Notes under the pieces: generated by a model | Seen by the model: the letters and a program-made list of their open reading frames with translations, nothing else | Database searches by the model: none | What the model was told of the DNA's origin: nothing | Position numbers and translations under genes: made by a program | Shown here: piece by piece, positions 48,301 through 60,300 of the stretch | How the letters are laid out: every line of letters begins with the position of its first letter | How positions within the stretch are numbered: position 1 is the first letter of the stretch | Origin: Schistosoma mansoni | Taxonomy: Eukaryota > Platyhelminthes > Trematoda > Strigeidida > Schistosomatidae | Assembly (NCBI RefSeq): GCF_000237925.1 | Contig: NC_031495.1 | Coordinates: 14,271,749-14,335,748, forward strand | Reading direction: 5' to 3' | DNA: 64,000 nt

Positions 48301-50242
48301 CCTTAAAAACAAAATGACTTGATCGATTCGTTCCAGACAGGATGAGTAGAATAATGTACAGCCCAAAACAATAAAACACCGGCAAACATATCTGATAATT
48401 TTATGCAATAACATACCACATATATTGGCTAAATGACACTTCAAATTAACCTTAAGAACCCGGAGCAAGGGTCTGAAAGAAACACTTCTATGAAGATGGC
48501 TGATAAAACTCAGTTATGACTAGTAAGAGATTAAACCGTAAAAGTAACTTACAGTAAACATCTGTCAATATGTTGTGATTAGCGAAAATGCAAACAGGTG
48601 CTCGCACGATGTTGTGAATGGGTCGGCGATTCTATTAACTCTCTAAGTCTTCATACACAAGTACTAATTTCCAGAGTGATTTTAATCTCTATACCTTAAA
48701 TCCTAATTAAGTATAATTGATATGTTAGCCAAGGCCGTACAGATCATATACTGTCGTGAGGCTATATGGTAAGAAAGAGATCCAAATATGGGCTTTTACC
48801 TAGATATCTCTCTTTGGGCCAGTCCGGACATATTGTTTACGACAGTTACAAGAAATATTATTTATCTTTGGCAACAAAGTTCGTCTTGCAGTCATTGCCT
48901 TCTCTCATTGCATAGTGGATTAGTAGCTGAGTCGGACTTGCGAACATAACAGTAATATTGCTGTATTACAGGTTACCACGTTGATCTGAACTGATATGAT
49001 ATACACTTGAATAATGTGAGTATTGTCGTTAGTACAGTGTTAGAGGGACATAGATTGGATTAAAGCATGTTTCATGCATGATGGTGTTGCTGCGCGCTGA
49101 TTGGCTAATTCTAAACCGATCAGCCCGGGCAAATTATTGGAGAAAAATCTAGAAGCTTCTTATGTATATTCTATAAATATATGAACGTTATTCAAACTAG
49201 TGATTGCTGTTCACATACCATTATTATTGTGAATACAATTTCATTCCTGTTCAACGTGTTCTGATTTGGGGTCTTGTTGAGTGTCATTGTATAAGAATAC
49301 TAAGCAATAGGAATAGCTGGGTCGTTTATTAGCAAAATACAATTATAACAAACAGAATGGTCAGAACAACAAAACCAGATAAAAATGGTAAGTTCAAATT
49401 AAAAATCCACCTTGTAAACAAACTTATTTGATGACTTATGGGACCGTTATAAAAGAACGTCAATTTCTATAGATCTTTAACAGATTTTCCTTCAATAACA
49501 ATTCTTATTCAATTTCGCCTCCTTAATAAAGATAAAGCAGTGGTTTTTTATGATTTGTTATTACTTTCCCAGTTTAGTAAGACTGTTACACACCAATCAC
49601 ATTATATATGAAGTTCGTTTTTATTCTTTGTGGAAAGTAATCTCTTTTTCACACTAGGAAAATCACTTCTGCTCTAATTATCTAATATTTTGTAGCGAGT
49701 TCAAGAAAATTTAGTTTAAGAATAAACTGAAAATACTTTTGTTAATCAAAACGAATTTTTTCAACTCAAGTTTGACCAGAAACTATTGTAATTACATGGG
49801 GAATAAAGGCATTAATCTACATGACAAGAGAACATAGATTTTGAATTTTTGAGGCCTGATAAAAGATAATCACATTACAGGATACAAAATATTCACTTGG
49901 TTCTTAGTCCTTACATTCAAGTATTTTTAACTAGGTACATTTTCATAATACAGAGATAATGCTCTTCTTCGTTTAAATTTAAATATTTTGAGCAGCATTA
50001 ACTGGGATCAAAACAAGACATCACACCCTGTATTTTCTCGAAGTGATGGTTCAACGCATTTCAAGTATTTAGATCTACTGTCTCAGCAAGAAAGAAGAAA
50101 CCATTGGATGTATTGCAGTTGGCATCACTTACCTCCTTATAAAATATCAAGTACGGCTAAATACGACTACCCTGGATCACATTACTTACATTTATTGGAA
50201 AGACAACCAAAAGAATATGTTATTCATCCTGACTTAGGTTAA
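39312..50242 (+). CDS. Uncharacterised protein, five exons
   Basis: Exons 39306-39372 (ATG at 39312), 42753-42910, 44807-44954, 47888-47993 and 49996-50242 (TAA) join in frame with GT-AG junctions and phase-matched codons, giving 239 aa. I do not recognise the family. The middle is charged and polar (ANKTMQKKEDLVKCMETLDD; SPKAERYVRRWLTDASPLER). The C-terminus is rich in W, Y and H (RRNHWMYCSWHHLPPYKI, KYDYPGSHYLHLLERQ), a composition seen in some small ciliary or sperm axonemal proteins, but that is only an impression. No signal peptide or membrane segment. The first exon begins six bases before the ATG at an acceptor, so a 5' UTR exon, spliced-leader addition or further coding exons upstream are all possible. 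Its introns hold several ribozyme repeats. Confidence 0.68.
39660..39712 (+). ncRNA. Hammerhead ribozyme relic with intact core boxes
   Basis: CTGAGGA at 39668-39674, stem II GTCT/GGAC around loop TGTACTA, and GAAA at 39690-39693 are all present and spaced correctly. Stem III (CAGCCATT) and stem I (TTTAGTG with TGAATGCTA) pair poorly, so activity is doubtful. It lies in the first intron of the uncharacterised gene. The sequence just upstream (39529-39660) looks like an inverted relic of a related element. Confidence 0.6.
40168..40345 (-). mobile_element. Schistosome hammerhead repeat (Sm-alpha-like)
   Basis: On the minus strand: a leader (40345-40235), a hammerhead, then CACTGCTAGCCACTATCC. 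The ribozyme part closely resembles the well-studied Schistosoma hammerhead of Sm-alpha repeats. The leader also occurs alone at 36.7 kb. Confidence 0.7.
40176..40223 (-). ncRNA. Schistosoma-type hammerhead, G12 mutated
   Basis: Minus strand: ATCCAG, core CTGACGA, stem II GTCC/GGAT around loop CAAATA, then AAAA where GAAA is required, stem III CGCGCGTC, then CTGGATTCC. Stem I AUCCAG/CUGGAU is a perfect 6-bp helix. The conserved G12 (first base of GAAA), a catalytic residue, is A, so self-cleavage should be lost. Expected site after 40186. Confidence 0.75.
40346..42365. other. Intron of the uncharacterised gene, AT-rich
   Basis: Long AT-rich intron stretch between exon 1 (39.3 kb) and exon 2 (42.75 kb). 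No repeat or coding sequence recognised. Confidence 0.45.
42366..42506 (+). mobile_element. SINE-like retroelement with hammerhead
   Basis: Plus-strand hammerhead at 42370-42415 followed by the family tail (CCAGGTTTTCCAT, TAGCTTCAATTGACTCATGC, CTGAAATCTCCACAAAACCC, TTCTGAT) and an A-run. The tRNA-like head is missing, so it is 5'-truncated close to the ribozyme. Confidence 0.8.
42370..42415 (+). ncRNA. Hammerhead ribozyme, core intact, stem III damaged
   Basis: CTGAGGA (42376-42382), stem II GTCC/GGAC with loop CACAATA, GAAA (42398-42401). Stem I CACTG/CAGTG pairs over 5 bp. Stem III reads AAGCTGTC in place of a palindromic CGGCCGTC, so helix III is weak. Expected site after 42409. Confidence 0.75.
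43081..43098. repeat. (TA)n microsatellite
   Basis: Short TA run just upstream of dispersed-repeat copy 3. Confidence 0.8.
43155..43635 (+). repeat. Dispersed repeat, copy 3 of 3 (least decayed)
   Basis: About 480 bp from GTACGGCCGAGAG to TTTAAATAAATATT. Contains CCGCTCTCCCTCTCGAAATG, CACTGCCAGGGAAGTCCTAC, GTTACCATGGGACTGCATC and CACCTGCTTCAG. An open frame (43196-43537) translates much like the one in copy 1 (HLGELxNxxSKPxVxMGSSI, CSTAxWxxPLGQRLRV), which may only reflect recent common descent. All three copies lie on the plus strand. Confidence 0.78.
44318..44470 (-). mobile_element. SINE-like retroelement with hammerhead and inverted head junction
   Basis: On the minus strand: hammerhead 44441-44396, then the family tail down to 44318 (TTTCCATGGTGGTCTAGCTT, AACTATGAAAATACTGAAAT). 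Upstream of the ribozyme the head motif TCGTGGATGCGCAC appears on the opposite strand (44448-44461), so the head is inverted relative to the body. It lies in an intron of the uncharacterised gene. Confidence 0.75.
44396..44441 (-). ncRNA. Hammerhead ribozyme, core and stem II intact
   Basis: GCACTG, CTGAGGA, stem II GTCC/GGAC with loop CACAATA, GAAA, stem III CGTCAGTC, then CAGCGC. Stem I has one A-C mismatch of six pairs; stem III pairs only at its base. Expected site after 44402. Core bases are all as required. Confidence 0.78.
45836..45896 (+). ncRNA. Decayed Schistosoma-type hammerhead
   Basis: CCAG, CTGACGA (45846-45852), ATCT, loop CAAGTA, TGAT, GAAA (45867-45870), CCTGCGTC, then CTAAATTAGGCTGCTAG. 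Order and spacing match the type at 40.2 kb, as does the downstream CTGCTAGTCAC. Stem II keeps three pairs; stems I and III are weak. Flanking repeat sequence extends upstream to about 45690. Confidence 0.55.
46140..46995 (-). mobile_element. Degenerate copy of the RTE-like LINE, internally deleted
   Basis: 46386-46990 corresponds on the minus strand to the RT start and linker of the LINE at 7.7-8.5 kb (plus-strand shared pieces include AAGGTCAAGGAATAC and TCTCTTCACGAGCTCTAGTTA). 46185-46215 matches the LINE's 3' UTR (GTACATCAGTTCAAGTTGC). The region between is missing, so the copy carries an internal deletion. Confidence 0.65.
47240..47515 (+). mobile_element. SINE head with tRNA-like promoter boxes, ribozyme missing
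   Basis: GGCTCAGTGATTTTAAG resembles an A box and GGTCCTGGGTACAAA stands where a B box would be. TCGTGGATGCGCACTTCTGAG then starts the hammerhead stem I side, but the core is cut short. This is the piece missing from the truncated copies at 35.5, 42.4 and 44.4 kb. Pol III origin is inferred. Confidence 0.55.
48000..49990. other. Intron with possible LTR-like block
   Basis: Last intron of the uncharacterised gene. Around 49015-49400 there is a block with a TATA-like CTATAAATATATG and a downstream GTGAATACAATTTC, which could be a solo LTR, but no duplicate or target duplication was found. The rest is featureless. Confidence 0.3.
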
Positions 50243-50598
50243 AGATGAGGAGATAAATACTTAAAATTTCACATTTTCAAAAGTTATAGAACAGATCTGT
50301 AAAATGATTTGTTGATGTTGGATGTATTTACATAGTATCAACTTGAAGACCCACATTAGAAGCGTGAAAATGTTTTTTTCCATAGAGATATTCTAGTCAT
50401 ATACTGTCATGTAATTTAAATACCAAAATATAAAACGAATTACGTTTATTTGCTTTTATAAAATACTTATCTTCCTTATTACAGACGATATGATTTTATA
50501 CTCTTATCACACACAAGCATACTACGGGATATTGACATGTTTAGAATGATGTGTTGTTCGTTAGGAAAATTTGTCTATAAACATTAGAAAATTGTCCT

Positions 50599-50604
50599 AA
50601 TAAA
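50599..50604 (+). promoter_or_regulatory. Candidate polyadenylation signal for the uncharacterised gene
   Basis: AATAAA 357 bp after the stop at 50242, on the same strand. No closer canonical hexamer was noticed. Confidence 0.35.
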
Positions 50605-51092
50605 ATATACGAAGTTCAAATCTACTAAGAGGATTTTCACATAACAAATGATATTTGATGGGAAGGAATCGAATGTCAGCTGGTTAACGGGAACAGTAAA
50701 AATCTCCAAATGAACATTAGTTTATACATTTTCCTCTCTTAAAAAGTTCACTTTTTATTCGAAAACTAAATTCAATATGAACCTATTGTCTTTATAAAAG
50801 TGGTAAGATCCTATAAGACGCAAATCAGGGAGAACTACAAAAGTCGGTATTCACAAGTGACAGAGGTTACTGAGGAGTGCAATTACTTTTAAAAGATAGT
50901 TTTAAGAAACTATACAGGTTTTATGTATACAATCTAAAGAAAATCAATAGGAAACTATATCACTTGAGAGGAATTATGCCAATTAGCACCTGGATGTATA
51001 ACCTTGGTTTCAAAGGTAATGCAATCGTATTGGTAAATGTAGGTTCAATTCAAAACCACCAGTGGTCAAAGTAGTTTCCCACCAGCTATGTC

Positions 51093-51136
<44 letters not shown>

Positions 51137-51218
51137 TTAATTACTCACACTTCCAAAGATGGGTACACAGCCAGAATAGTGATATTAGAGTTAAATAAAA
51201 GAAAATGTACAAACCAAC
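50605..51218. other. Gap between convergent genes
   Basis: The uncharacterised gene and MOCS3 converge here. Contains a long TA microsatellite at 51097-51134 and nothing else recognised. Confidence 0.45.
51097..51134. repeat. (TA)n microsatellite
   Basis: About 19 uninterrupted TA units, the longest simple run in the window. Confidence 0.95.
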
Positions 51219-51224
51219 TTTATT
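51219..51224 (-). promoter_or_regulatory. MOCS3: MOCS3 polyadenylation signal
   Basis: AATAAA on the minus strand (TTTATT on plus) 85 bp after the MOCS3 stop, a typical distance. Confidence 0.6.
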
Positions 51225-51308
51225 TACATAAGTACAAATGAAATATCAATTAAGTTGGAATTTTGCATGATTGACTAGTTTAATAAAAATAATAACTGTT
51301 TGAGCGGG

Positions 51309-54300
51309 TCAGTATGTAGGAAAGTTGGGATCGATCTCCAGTGCCCATGCAGAAAGACCTCCAGCAACATCACAAACTATGAATTCACTAGGATTGGATT
51401 CAGTATTAAAACTGTTTAACTCTTCTTGTATCGCATGATTAATTTTACCATTCAGATCATGATCAGAATTCGAACATCGGAGAGATAATAGTGCGCTTTT
51501 CAAAAGTGGTGCTGCTTCTGCCGACTTATTACCACGATAGCACAAGAGAATTACTGAAATCACAGAAAGAATGATAAACAAAGAGGAAGGAAACTTTAAA
51601 CAAGGAATCAAATTGAACAACATTTGTTGACATGGTTTTATGATCAAAATAGAATTATAGTTGAGATGAAGTATTTGAAATCCTTTTAACTTCAATACTT
51701 TATTGTATCTATGACGGTTTGAGTAGACATCAGTGTGAGATCTAACACTACGCAATTCCTTTTTTTTGAAAAAAAATCAATCAAAGTTAACACTGAAGTG
51801 GAAGACTTTTCAACAGTCATCGGACAAAAGCCTGGGAAATTTAGTGTAGACCATAATGAATGTGTGAAACCAGTGTTTCTGATTATCCCTAGATTACTAC
51901 AGGAATGTGTCACTGCCACTTTGCATAAAGATTGAAAATAAGGTGAAATCCAAGTATAACATGGATCTAATCAATCGAAATGTCTGTTTGTGGACAGACG
52001 AGAGCCTCGAATCAACGACTGATATAAACTTATTGATAGGATAACAAATAAAAGTCTTCTGCAGACAAACAAAAAGATATGTAACGGTTAAACCTTACTA
52101 ATAATGAAGCTAATAATGATCTATTTTAAAATTGAATTCAGTAATTTTACAACGTAATCGTATTAGTCAAAACCAATACATACCAGGAAAAGGTAGAGTA
52201 GCTCCTTTGCTAATTTGGGTATCAATTAGTTGTCGAATTTCTGATATAACTGAATCACGAAAAAGTTCACTTACGGGTATATCTACAAAAAAAATTAGTA
52301 TTTATCATATATTATTCACCGATAGATAATAAGTTAAATAATTAGAAATCAATTATTATAATAATCCCTAGAGTTGAATCTTTACTGAAGGGAAAGGAAA
52401 TTATCAGTAAATCGTAACGTTGTATGGACGTCAGGAAGATACTCTGTATAGAAAATGTATTGTACTGTAATTACGGGTTGAATACTAAAGACTATTAGCA
52501 GGTTCAACAGTTCATATCAAACTTAATTTCATGAGATTAAAACATTCAAGATTTGATGACTGAGTAGCCAGGTACATTATGTCTATTCTCAAGTCATGAA
52601 ATACACCATAGTGAGTATTTACATTTCGCCAAAAAATTGATATTTGCAGACAAGTTACAATTATAGATAGTGAGTGATTAGGTTTTATGTGACTTTGGTG
52701 ACACAAAATTAATTCTTGTGGTATTTTTAATATTTTTAACAGTTGACTTTATAAGTCGTTCTAAGCTAGACCACTATTGAAAACCTCGAAGCACTGGACG
52801 GCCATATTTCAATAAATGAATGGGATACAACGCGCAACCAAATCGTTTTTACAAAAACTACAAAATTTATATGATATACAAATGTAACTTACGCATAGAT
52901 GACTTTAGATGACATATGTCGAATTCAGTTTTCGGACGAACATCGATAAGTAAATATGGCAACTGAGAGTCAATGTAGCCTTTTAATTGCTAAAGGAAAA
53001 AAGGTTAGATACAAAATGGTGTTGTATTTACTTGAACAGTAATACGGTGATTGTCAATTCTCATATTCATATTGCGCGGCTGCAAATAAAAAACAGTGAG
53101 ATAGACAAGTGAGTTATTTTTAAGACTTTTATACGAAGAATTTAGATATCAAATTGTTTCTCGATTAATATTGAAATTCGATGTATATTTAAAAAAATTG
53201 GTTGTTGGAATATACTACTCAACTAGAAAACACATACATTATAAACAAACATTTGAAAACGATCAAAACCCATCAATATGACAGGGACTAGACTAACTTT
53301 AATTTTGGTACCTGAATAAAATCAGATAGAAATATTTATAATCATTGAATTCTGGACAAACTTGGTGAGACTGTAGATTGTGAATGTAAAAGCAGTGGTA
53401 CGAGTAATTCATAAGAGTGATTAACTTCAATTTTGCGCATAGTACGTTTCGCTGAGTTGATGGTACAATAGTTATACTATCCAACATTTTAAGCTTCAAT
53501 TAAGTGAAGGTTTTGAAATCTAATCACCATTTGCTTTTATATGAGAAAGCAATTTACATGAGAAAGAAATTTGATCCAAAATAAGAGAGCTACGATTCGA
53601 GAAGTGCTTCAATGATTTGGTTAGAATAGTGTGGAAATCTGTAGGCTTTGGTAATGGTATAATAAAAATGTTGACTGACAGGTACACATCACATGCTGGA
53701 GGAATCGAGATATTAAATATTCAGACATATCAGACTAATGTGGGCGATTTAAGTCATTTTTTTATATTTAGTGATTTAAAATTTTTGATAACGCTTTTTT
53801 CGGTGAACTGTTAAGGGCTGTGTCATTTTAAATTGCAGTCAATTTTCAAGATAGGTAACACGTTCTTACAATCATCCTTTAGTAAGATAATTAACGATAA
53901 CTTACTGTGTGGAATTTAAACCATATATTATATAATAATAAAATGATAAATACCTTGTCACAACTAGGTGTTCCACAGAATAAAACATAATTAGTTAAAG
54001 GTCTGTCTACACTGTTTTTCATTGCATCATTACCACAGACAGGACAATCTGGTCGAGGTTCCCTTAATTTTACTGAACGAGTCAAATTACGCTCAACATC
54101 CAAAAGAAATAGTCTACCCGTGTGAACATCTAAAAAGAATTTTGATAGACAAAAAATTAAAATAATCTAAACCATCAGAAAGTATGCTAAAATATATCTT
54201 AATAATACACTTCAATTGACCATAATTTTGAATCATCTATAAAAAAACATATGTCAAAAAATTTATATCAACGATATGCGTTAGAAATTCACAATGTAGT

Positions 54301-57300
54301 GTTATTGTTATAACGCTTAGTTTTCCCGTCTACACGAATGAGACGTTAATTTACCTTAGACAAATATCTACACTAGACACAGAACATCAATACAACTCAG
54401 ATCCAGAACACGTGACTAGCCTGATTTGAACGTAAGTACATTTCCACTCCAAAAGCCGACAACAACAATAATAATAAGGGTAGGGAAATATATAACTCAT
54501 CTAATACCCATCAGACTATCTACTAGTCTGACTAAGCAAACAATCAATCATTACTTTCCTCGCCCACACATTAATTATGTTTTTAAACCATCTTAATGTA
54601 GTGGCAATGGCTAGATGAAAAGTAAAAATATCAATTATCAATAGCTTACATTATATGTTTACCCAAATGAAGTACAGTGTTGTATATAATAGATGAAATT
54701 CTCTTCAAAATTTTAAGATTAAAGTCTTGAAAGTACCAAGAAAATATCCATCCAGTGATAGCAAAGCAGGAGGTTTATGACTAAATATGAAATTCTTAAC
54801 TGCAGATTGTGGATTGGCTATAAATCGATTCTTGTGATCTTTTCAAGTTTCATTTTTTCGATATATGTTAAATACGCTATTATATTCTGGTGACTGGTTC
54901 AGTTACAGTTCACGCTTCCCGACTCTTGCCCAACCAACTATGCTGAGTAAGAAGAATAAGAGTTTGTAGGAAGTTGTATTGGTAAAGGCTTAATAAATTT
55001 GCATGTACGTTATGCGTATACATATGGTACCGAACTAAAGCAGATAGAGATATGTGGGCAGTGACCTTGACCATAGAAATAATCCACTTAAACTAAGCTC
55101 AGTCGCTCACACTTTCATCTATCGTTTACTGTGCTTCCTTGAGACTTATTTGGTCTGGCTTTGCAAAAACACATAACATGTTTGGACTCGCTTGAGCCGA
55201 AGAATTATTTAGTTTTCTCTACGTTCTTTATCTTGTCTATGCTAACTCACGTTCACAACGAACAGACGTGCTTATTAGTAAACAATTTATTGAGAGAAAA
55301 GGGGCTATACGAAGAACTCCAAATTCGAAATCTGGGGACTGCAAAGAAGTTTAGGGACGGTCGTCATGAAAACCCAGTACACTGAGATTGTTGAATATGA
55401 TTATATACCCATGAAATCCGATGATACAACTAAAGCATGTGGACGAAATAATTAGGTAGTCAACAATGACTGTAAACAATGAAGTTACAGAAAGCTGAGA
55501 AGAATGAACATAGGTTTACTACGTATAAAATAAAACCGAAAATATACCGGTTACGAAATCCTAAGTATCCAGGTGAAATAATCGTTATAGCCGAGTAAAA
55601 TATCAAGCTGGAAATAGGATGGGACTATACAGTGAGTGACTTTCTAAGATGGGGCAAGGTTGTAAATAAGTATTACTTAGATCGCAAAGCTTCCTTTAAG
55701 GTTAAAATGTTCATTCCCAAATAAACAACGAAATAAGTGATAGATGATTTTTCGTTGCAATATTATGCTTAGATTAGATATTGAAGTTTGATTATTTTCC
55801 AAGCATATACACGAGATTTTAATTTAGATGTTAGATTACATGAGTATTTACAAGAGTACTGAACGCTACAATGGGAGTACAAATTGAGTTAAAGCTTTCA
55901 TCCAATCCAAGTGAACTCAATCAATAATTTTATTTTCATTTTATATTAGATGATGTTAATTCCTCATTTGATTACTGTGCTTGTTGAATTATCGAACTAT
56001 ATCACCACTTATTTCTTTAAACGTTTATCCTAGTTGCGATAAACTGTACTTCTATTTTAAAAAAGCTTGTGAACTCATTGGAAAGAAAAATATCAACTAC
56101 GCACAAACTGGTTAACTAGTATAAACTACCAAGTTGATTAATAGCACAAAATCTCTTTTACAGTAAAAACACACTAAAACTGGACAACTTGTAGCTAGGT
56201 GATCACGAATAGTATAAAATAAATTACTGAGCTCTTTTCCATTGTTTTCTAGTCAAAGCATTCAAAAGTGAGCAATGCAGGCGCTAGTCAATTACCAACG
56301 TCTCGGAAACATCCTCGAAGTCCCAAATGTGATGGCTTAGCTGTATAAGATGAATAATTAGGAGAGCAGCAAATAAATTCCAGATTTTATGAAACAAAAA
56401 CTATCGAACTGGTTCATATTTATTTTATTTTTAACGAGATCAAATCGGATTGTGTTGACCTGCGATTAGGCAGTTCTCGATAAAATAGGATAACGATTGT
56501 AGCGAATTTAGAAAATGAAGGCCATCAGAATGAACCTTGTGTGGTATTAGAAACAAGTCAGAGTGAATCACTTTCTATGATTTAAGAACAATCTAATTAG
56601 TATGTTTGAATTTACTCTTAACTGTATTCAGAGAAATATATTATAGTTATTATGTAAGATGTAATTTTTAGATAAACAACAAAACAGTAAATAATCTGCG
56701 TACGTTTACTTCAGATATAATTGAATTAACATAAACTGACAGTGAAAAGAATTGTCCAAACATGGAAGGTTTAAATGCGAGATTATATGCTATCTCATGA
56801 CTTTATGGTGAGAGATGAAAATTGGAAGATTTTTGTAAGTTATTTATCCGGACAAGGCCGCCACCTACATTTAATTTTTGGGTTAGTCTGAACATAAGCG
56901 CATGAGTTTTGGGGATAGTAGCGCAGTTTTTGACAATAAAGCTTCCAACACAGTCTTAGTTGGGTTGGTCGAGAGTTAGGAGCAGGCAATATTGACCGCG
57001 ACTGATGGCAAGCAGCCATGGGTAGTAATTTGCTTACTTCATGAGAAAAAAAGTGTAGTGTAAGATGATAACTTGCGTGAGTCTTACTGTAGAGCTTATA
57101 AAAGCTCATTAGTGTATGTCAGCTCAGTTTGATTAAGTTATTTGAGTTGATAAACCAAAAGAATAAAAACGGTTTCATCATTGATGAAAAACTCTAAACG
57201 AAGACGAAGAGTAGATGTTTAGTCTAATTAGGAAAAACTTGGAGATGAGCTAGAACGACCAAAGGCTTTTAGTTGTGAAGAAAAACTAAAACTCACCACC

Positions 57301-60300
57301 AACACCAGTTAATATTTTGATGACTTCAGCAGCTTGCATAGTGCCGATTATACCTGGAACTAAAATAAGTCAGGATTAGCTAGCTCCATTCATAATATTG
57401 TAAATTATTGTATTAACTGGTCTAACCAAAAAGGAAACATTGAACTCTATTAACTAATGAACGTTAAAATTATGAATTATCGAAAAGTGAGACAATTATT
57501 CTAATATTCTGGCCACTATTTCCATGACACAGGTAGAAGCTAACGATCGACCGTTCTTTTTCTTTCGGGTAATTGTAGATTAAATACATGAAACTGAATA
57601 AACTGAAGAGAAAGCAACGTTAGGATACTTTAGATTCACAAAAGTTCCGATTTAAGAACCAACACAGTCAGCGAAGTTCATTCGCTTCAAGCGCAAACTA
57701 ATTAATCCCGCAATAGATTACATAATGTTGTGATTTAGAGAAAATATTTCAGAATTGGACACCAATGTTCAGCATTCTGGTGATTCAGATAAAAATAATC
57801 CATTTGCATCGGCACAGGCGATGATTTAAAAATCAACACTTTGGTTACGAATAATGATATGTGCGCTTAAGTTGCAACAACTGAATTGACTGAAATAATG
57901 GCACGAGTTGTTATTTCAATTATGCACATTTTTATTGAATTTGGACGACATTAGTTGAGAAGATTTACAGTCGTTCAAATGAAAATTAGCACCAGTTTAT
58001 GAAGTCGTGTATGATTAAGCAAAACGTCAAAAGAATCATTGGTGGAGACCTTGGAACAATAAGCACAGGCGGCTGAAAATGGTAAGGATCAAGAATAATG
58101 GGATAATTTAAATTTTACCGAGAAAGACTATTTTTCAAAGCGTAAATTAATTAGTGCTTCTGCCTAAGTAACCCATGTGTAGTTATTAGACTTCTGATGA
58201 GTTAGCAAGAAAGCCAAATGAAAGTATTGAAGTTGCATACAACAAGAAATAGGATGCCTTCATTTACTTCTCAGATACTATAACGTTCGGTAAATAGAAC
58301 AGATCCATTAAGCTCAGAGATCACAACTCCAACATCCTCATCCTGAGCTACAAATACTCTCTATCATCTTAAAACAGATTTAAAGAGATAACTCTGTACA
58401 AATTTAAGCCTAAACCCAGCCAACATCTTTTTAGGTCAGCTTATTGATTTAATACACAGATACTGGTACAGTTAGGCACCAAAATATATATGCGTCACAT
58501 AGGCGAGGGGATGAAAATGTGGATAGATAAAGGAGAATATAATTAAAAACAAATAAGTGAACGAACGTAGTATATGTTATATTCGAAGAATAAATGAATG
58601 GACTATTATTAAATATATTCTTATTATTGGCTACTGTCATACAATTTGCCTTTCTTAATTTATTCCCAATCTATTGGTTACAGTCTCTTATACCCACAAC
58701 CACTTTTGGCTTGATCTTGTATAATGATTACTTTTCATTTTGTGGTATGATACGGTCTGGTCTGTTTGCATATAAACCACCTATGTCAGAAATATACAAT
58801 TCATATGGCGGAGGCTAATATTTGTGTTCTAGACTGAACGGGATGAGTTAGGCGAGAAGCTACCATACACAGGATGAATAAGGAATAAGAGTTGACTCAA
58901 GGCAACTAGTGCTTGCTGACGTGTCATTGGCTTGGCACAGGGATAAGGTCATAGGAGTCGGTATTCTGATTAGCGATTTTGTCACATGATACCTGACGGG
59001 CCATAGGACATAACAGTATGTAGTAAGAAAAACAGTTCAGTTACAAATGGAACCTTAAAGGATTTTTTCACTTAACGGGATGCCTCTCATTATTATGAAG
59101 AAATTAAAACTAAACCACAGCGGGATTGCCATTAGCTTTTGTTCTGATCTATGTTTGGTAACGTCTCAAGCCAATAAATTGTACCATCTTCTAGGGCCTT
59201 GGCCAGGGAGTTGTGATGTACGCTTTCAAGTGCTGGATGATAGGTTACCTTTGGCAATATATTCCTTTTAAGTAGTTGGATCTCATGAATACTTACACCT
59301 TTTACACAATCTTGATGCAATTAACATTTGTTGTCTGTCGATTGGCTTAGAAGGAAGTTCCTAACTTTAGTAGCAACCATAAAAGTAAGACAATAAGTGA
59401 GGAGTAGTATGGATTACCGATGTTATATAACACAGTTTATTATCAGCTTACCTTAGGATTTATGCAGCTAAAAAATTTGAAGGTTAATTCAACCCTCAAG
59501 ATGATGCTCTTAACATTAAGAATGAATAGAGTGGGAAACAGAAGCTTTTATTGGTTCTATAGACATTTGATATAACCTGCAGGCATTTAAGTGGAAACAT
59601 GGGTTTAAACAAGTTTATTGCTAAGTGTTGTCATAACTCCACGGATAGTTTCGACACAGATAACTCAAGGATTTCTCAGTAGACCAAATTCAGTACACAA
59701 CTAACACATCAGCTCATACGGTAATTATCGGCTCACCTATTTCAGTTACCGTAGCGGTTTTGGAATGATTTTTTTAAAAATAATAATTTGGATTTAGTTA
59801 GAAAATAATCACTTTTTTGACTTTAATCAGTAAAAAGCCTAGGAAATACACACAAGAATATTCAAATTTAAATTGATATTTCTACCTCAGTGAAGAAACT
59901 GTATTGAAGTTTTTAAAGAGTTGTAATTCACGTCTAGATGTTTTTAAGATGATTAATTAAATAATATATAAAAGTGGTTAGATTATCAAATTCACGTAGA
60001 ACTCACCTACCCCAAAAACACCAGCTTCTGAACAACCTTGAACACTACTTGCCGGTGGTGGGACAGGATAAAGGCAACGAAAACATGGAGCTCGATACTC
60101 AGCAGGAGGGTTACTTGAAGATAACACTTCCTCTGAGGAGAGAATTCGCTTGGTAAGATATACAGTCATTTGTCCTTCCAAACGTAAGGCGCTACCACTC
60201 ACTAATGGTTTAGGTCCAGTTACTGCACAGGCTTCATTAATAAGGTAACGTGTTGCCAAGTTGTCTGAACAGTCTACAACTACATCATATCTATTGTTTG

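Noticed and set aside
50877-51074. 65-aa plus-strand frame between the convergent genes
   Set aside because: No similarity recognised and composition as expected for chance in AT-rich DNA.
51097-51134. TA run as a regulatory or origin element
   Set aside because: Pure dinucleotide microsatellite with no supporting context; several shorter TA runs occur in the window.
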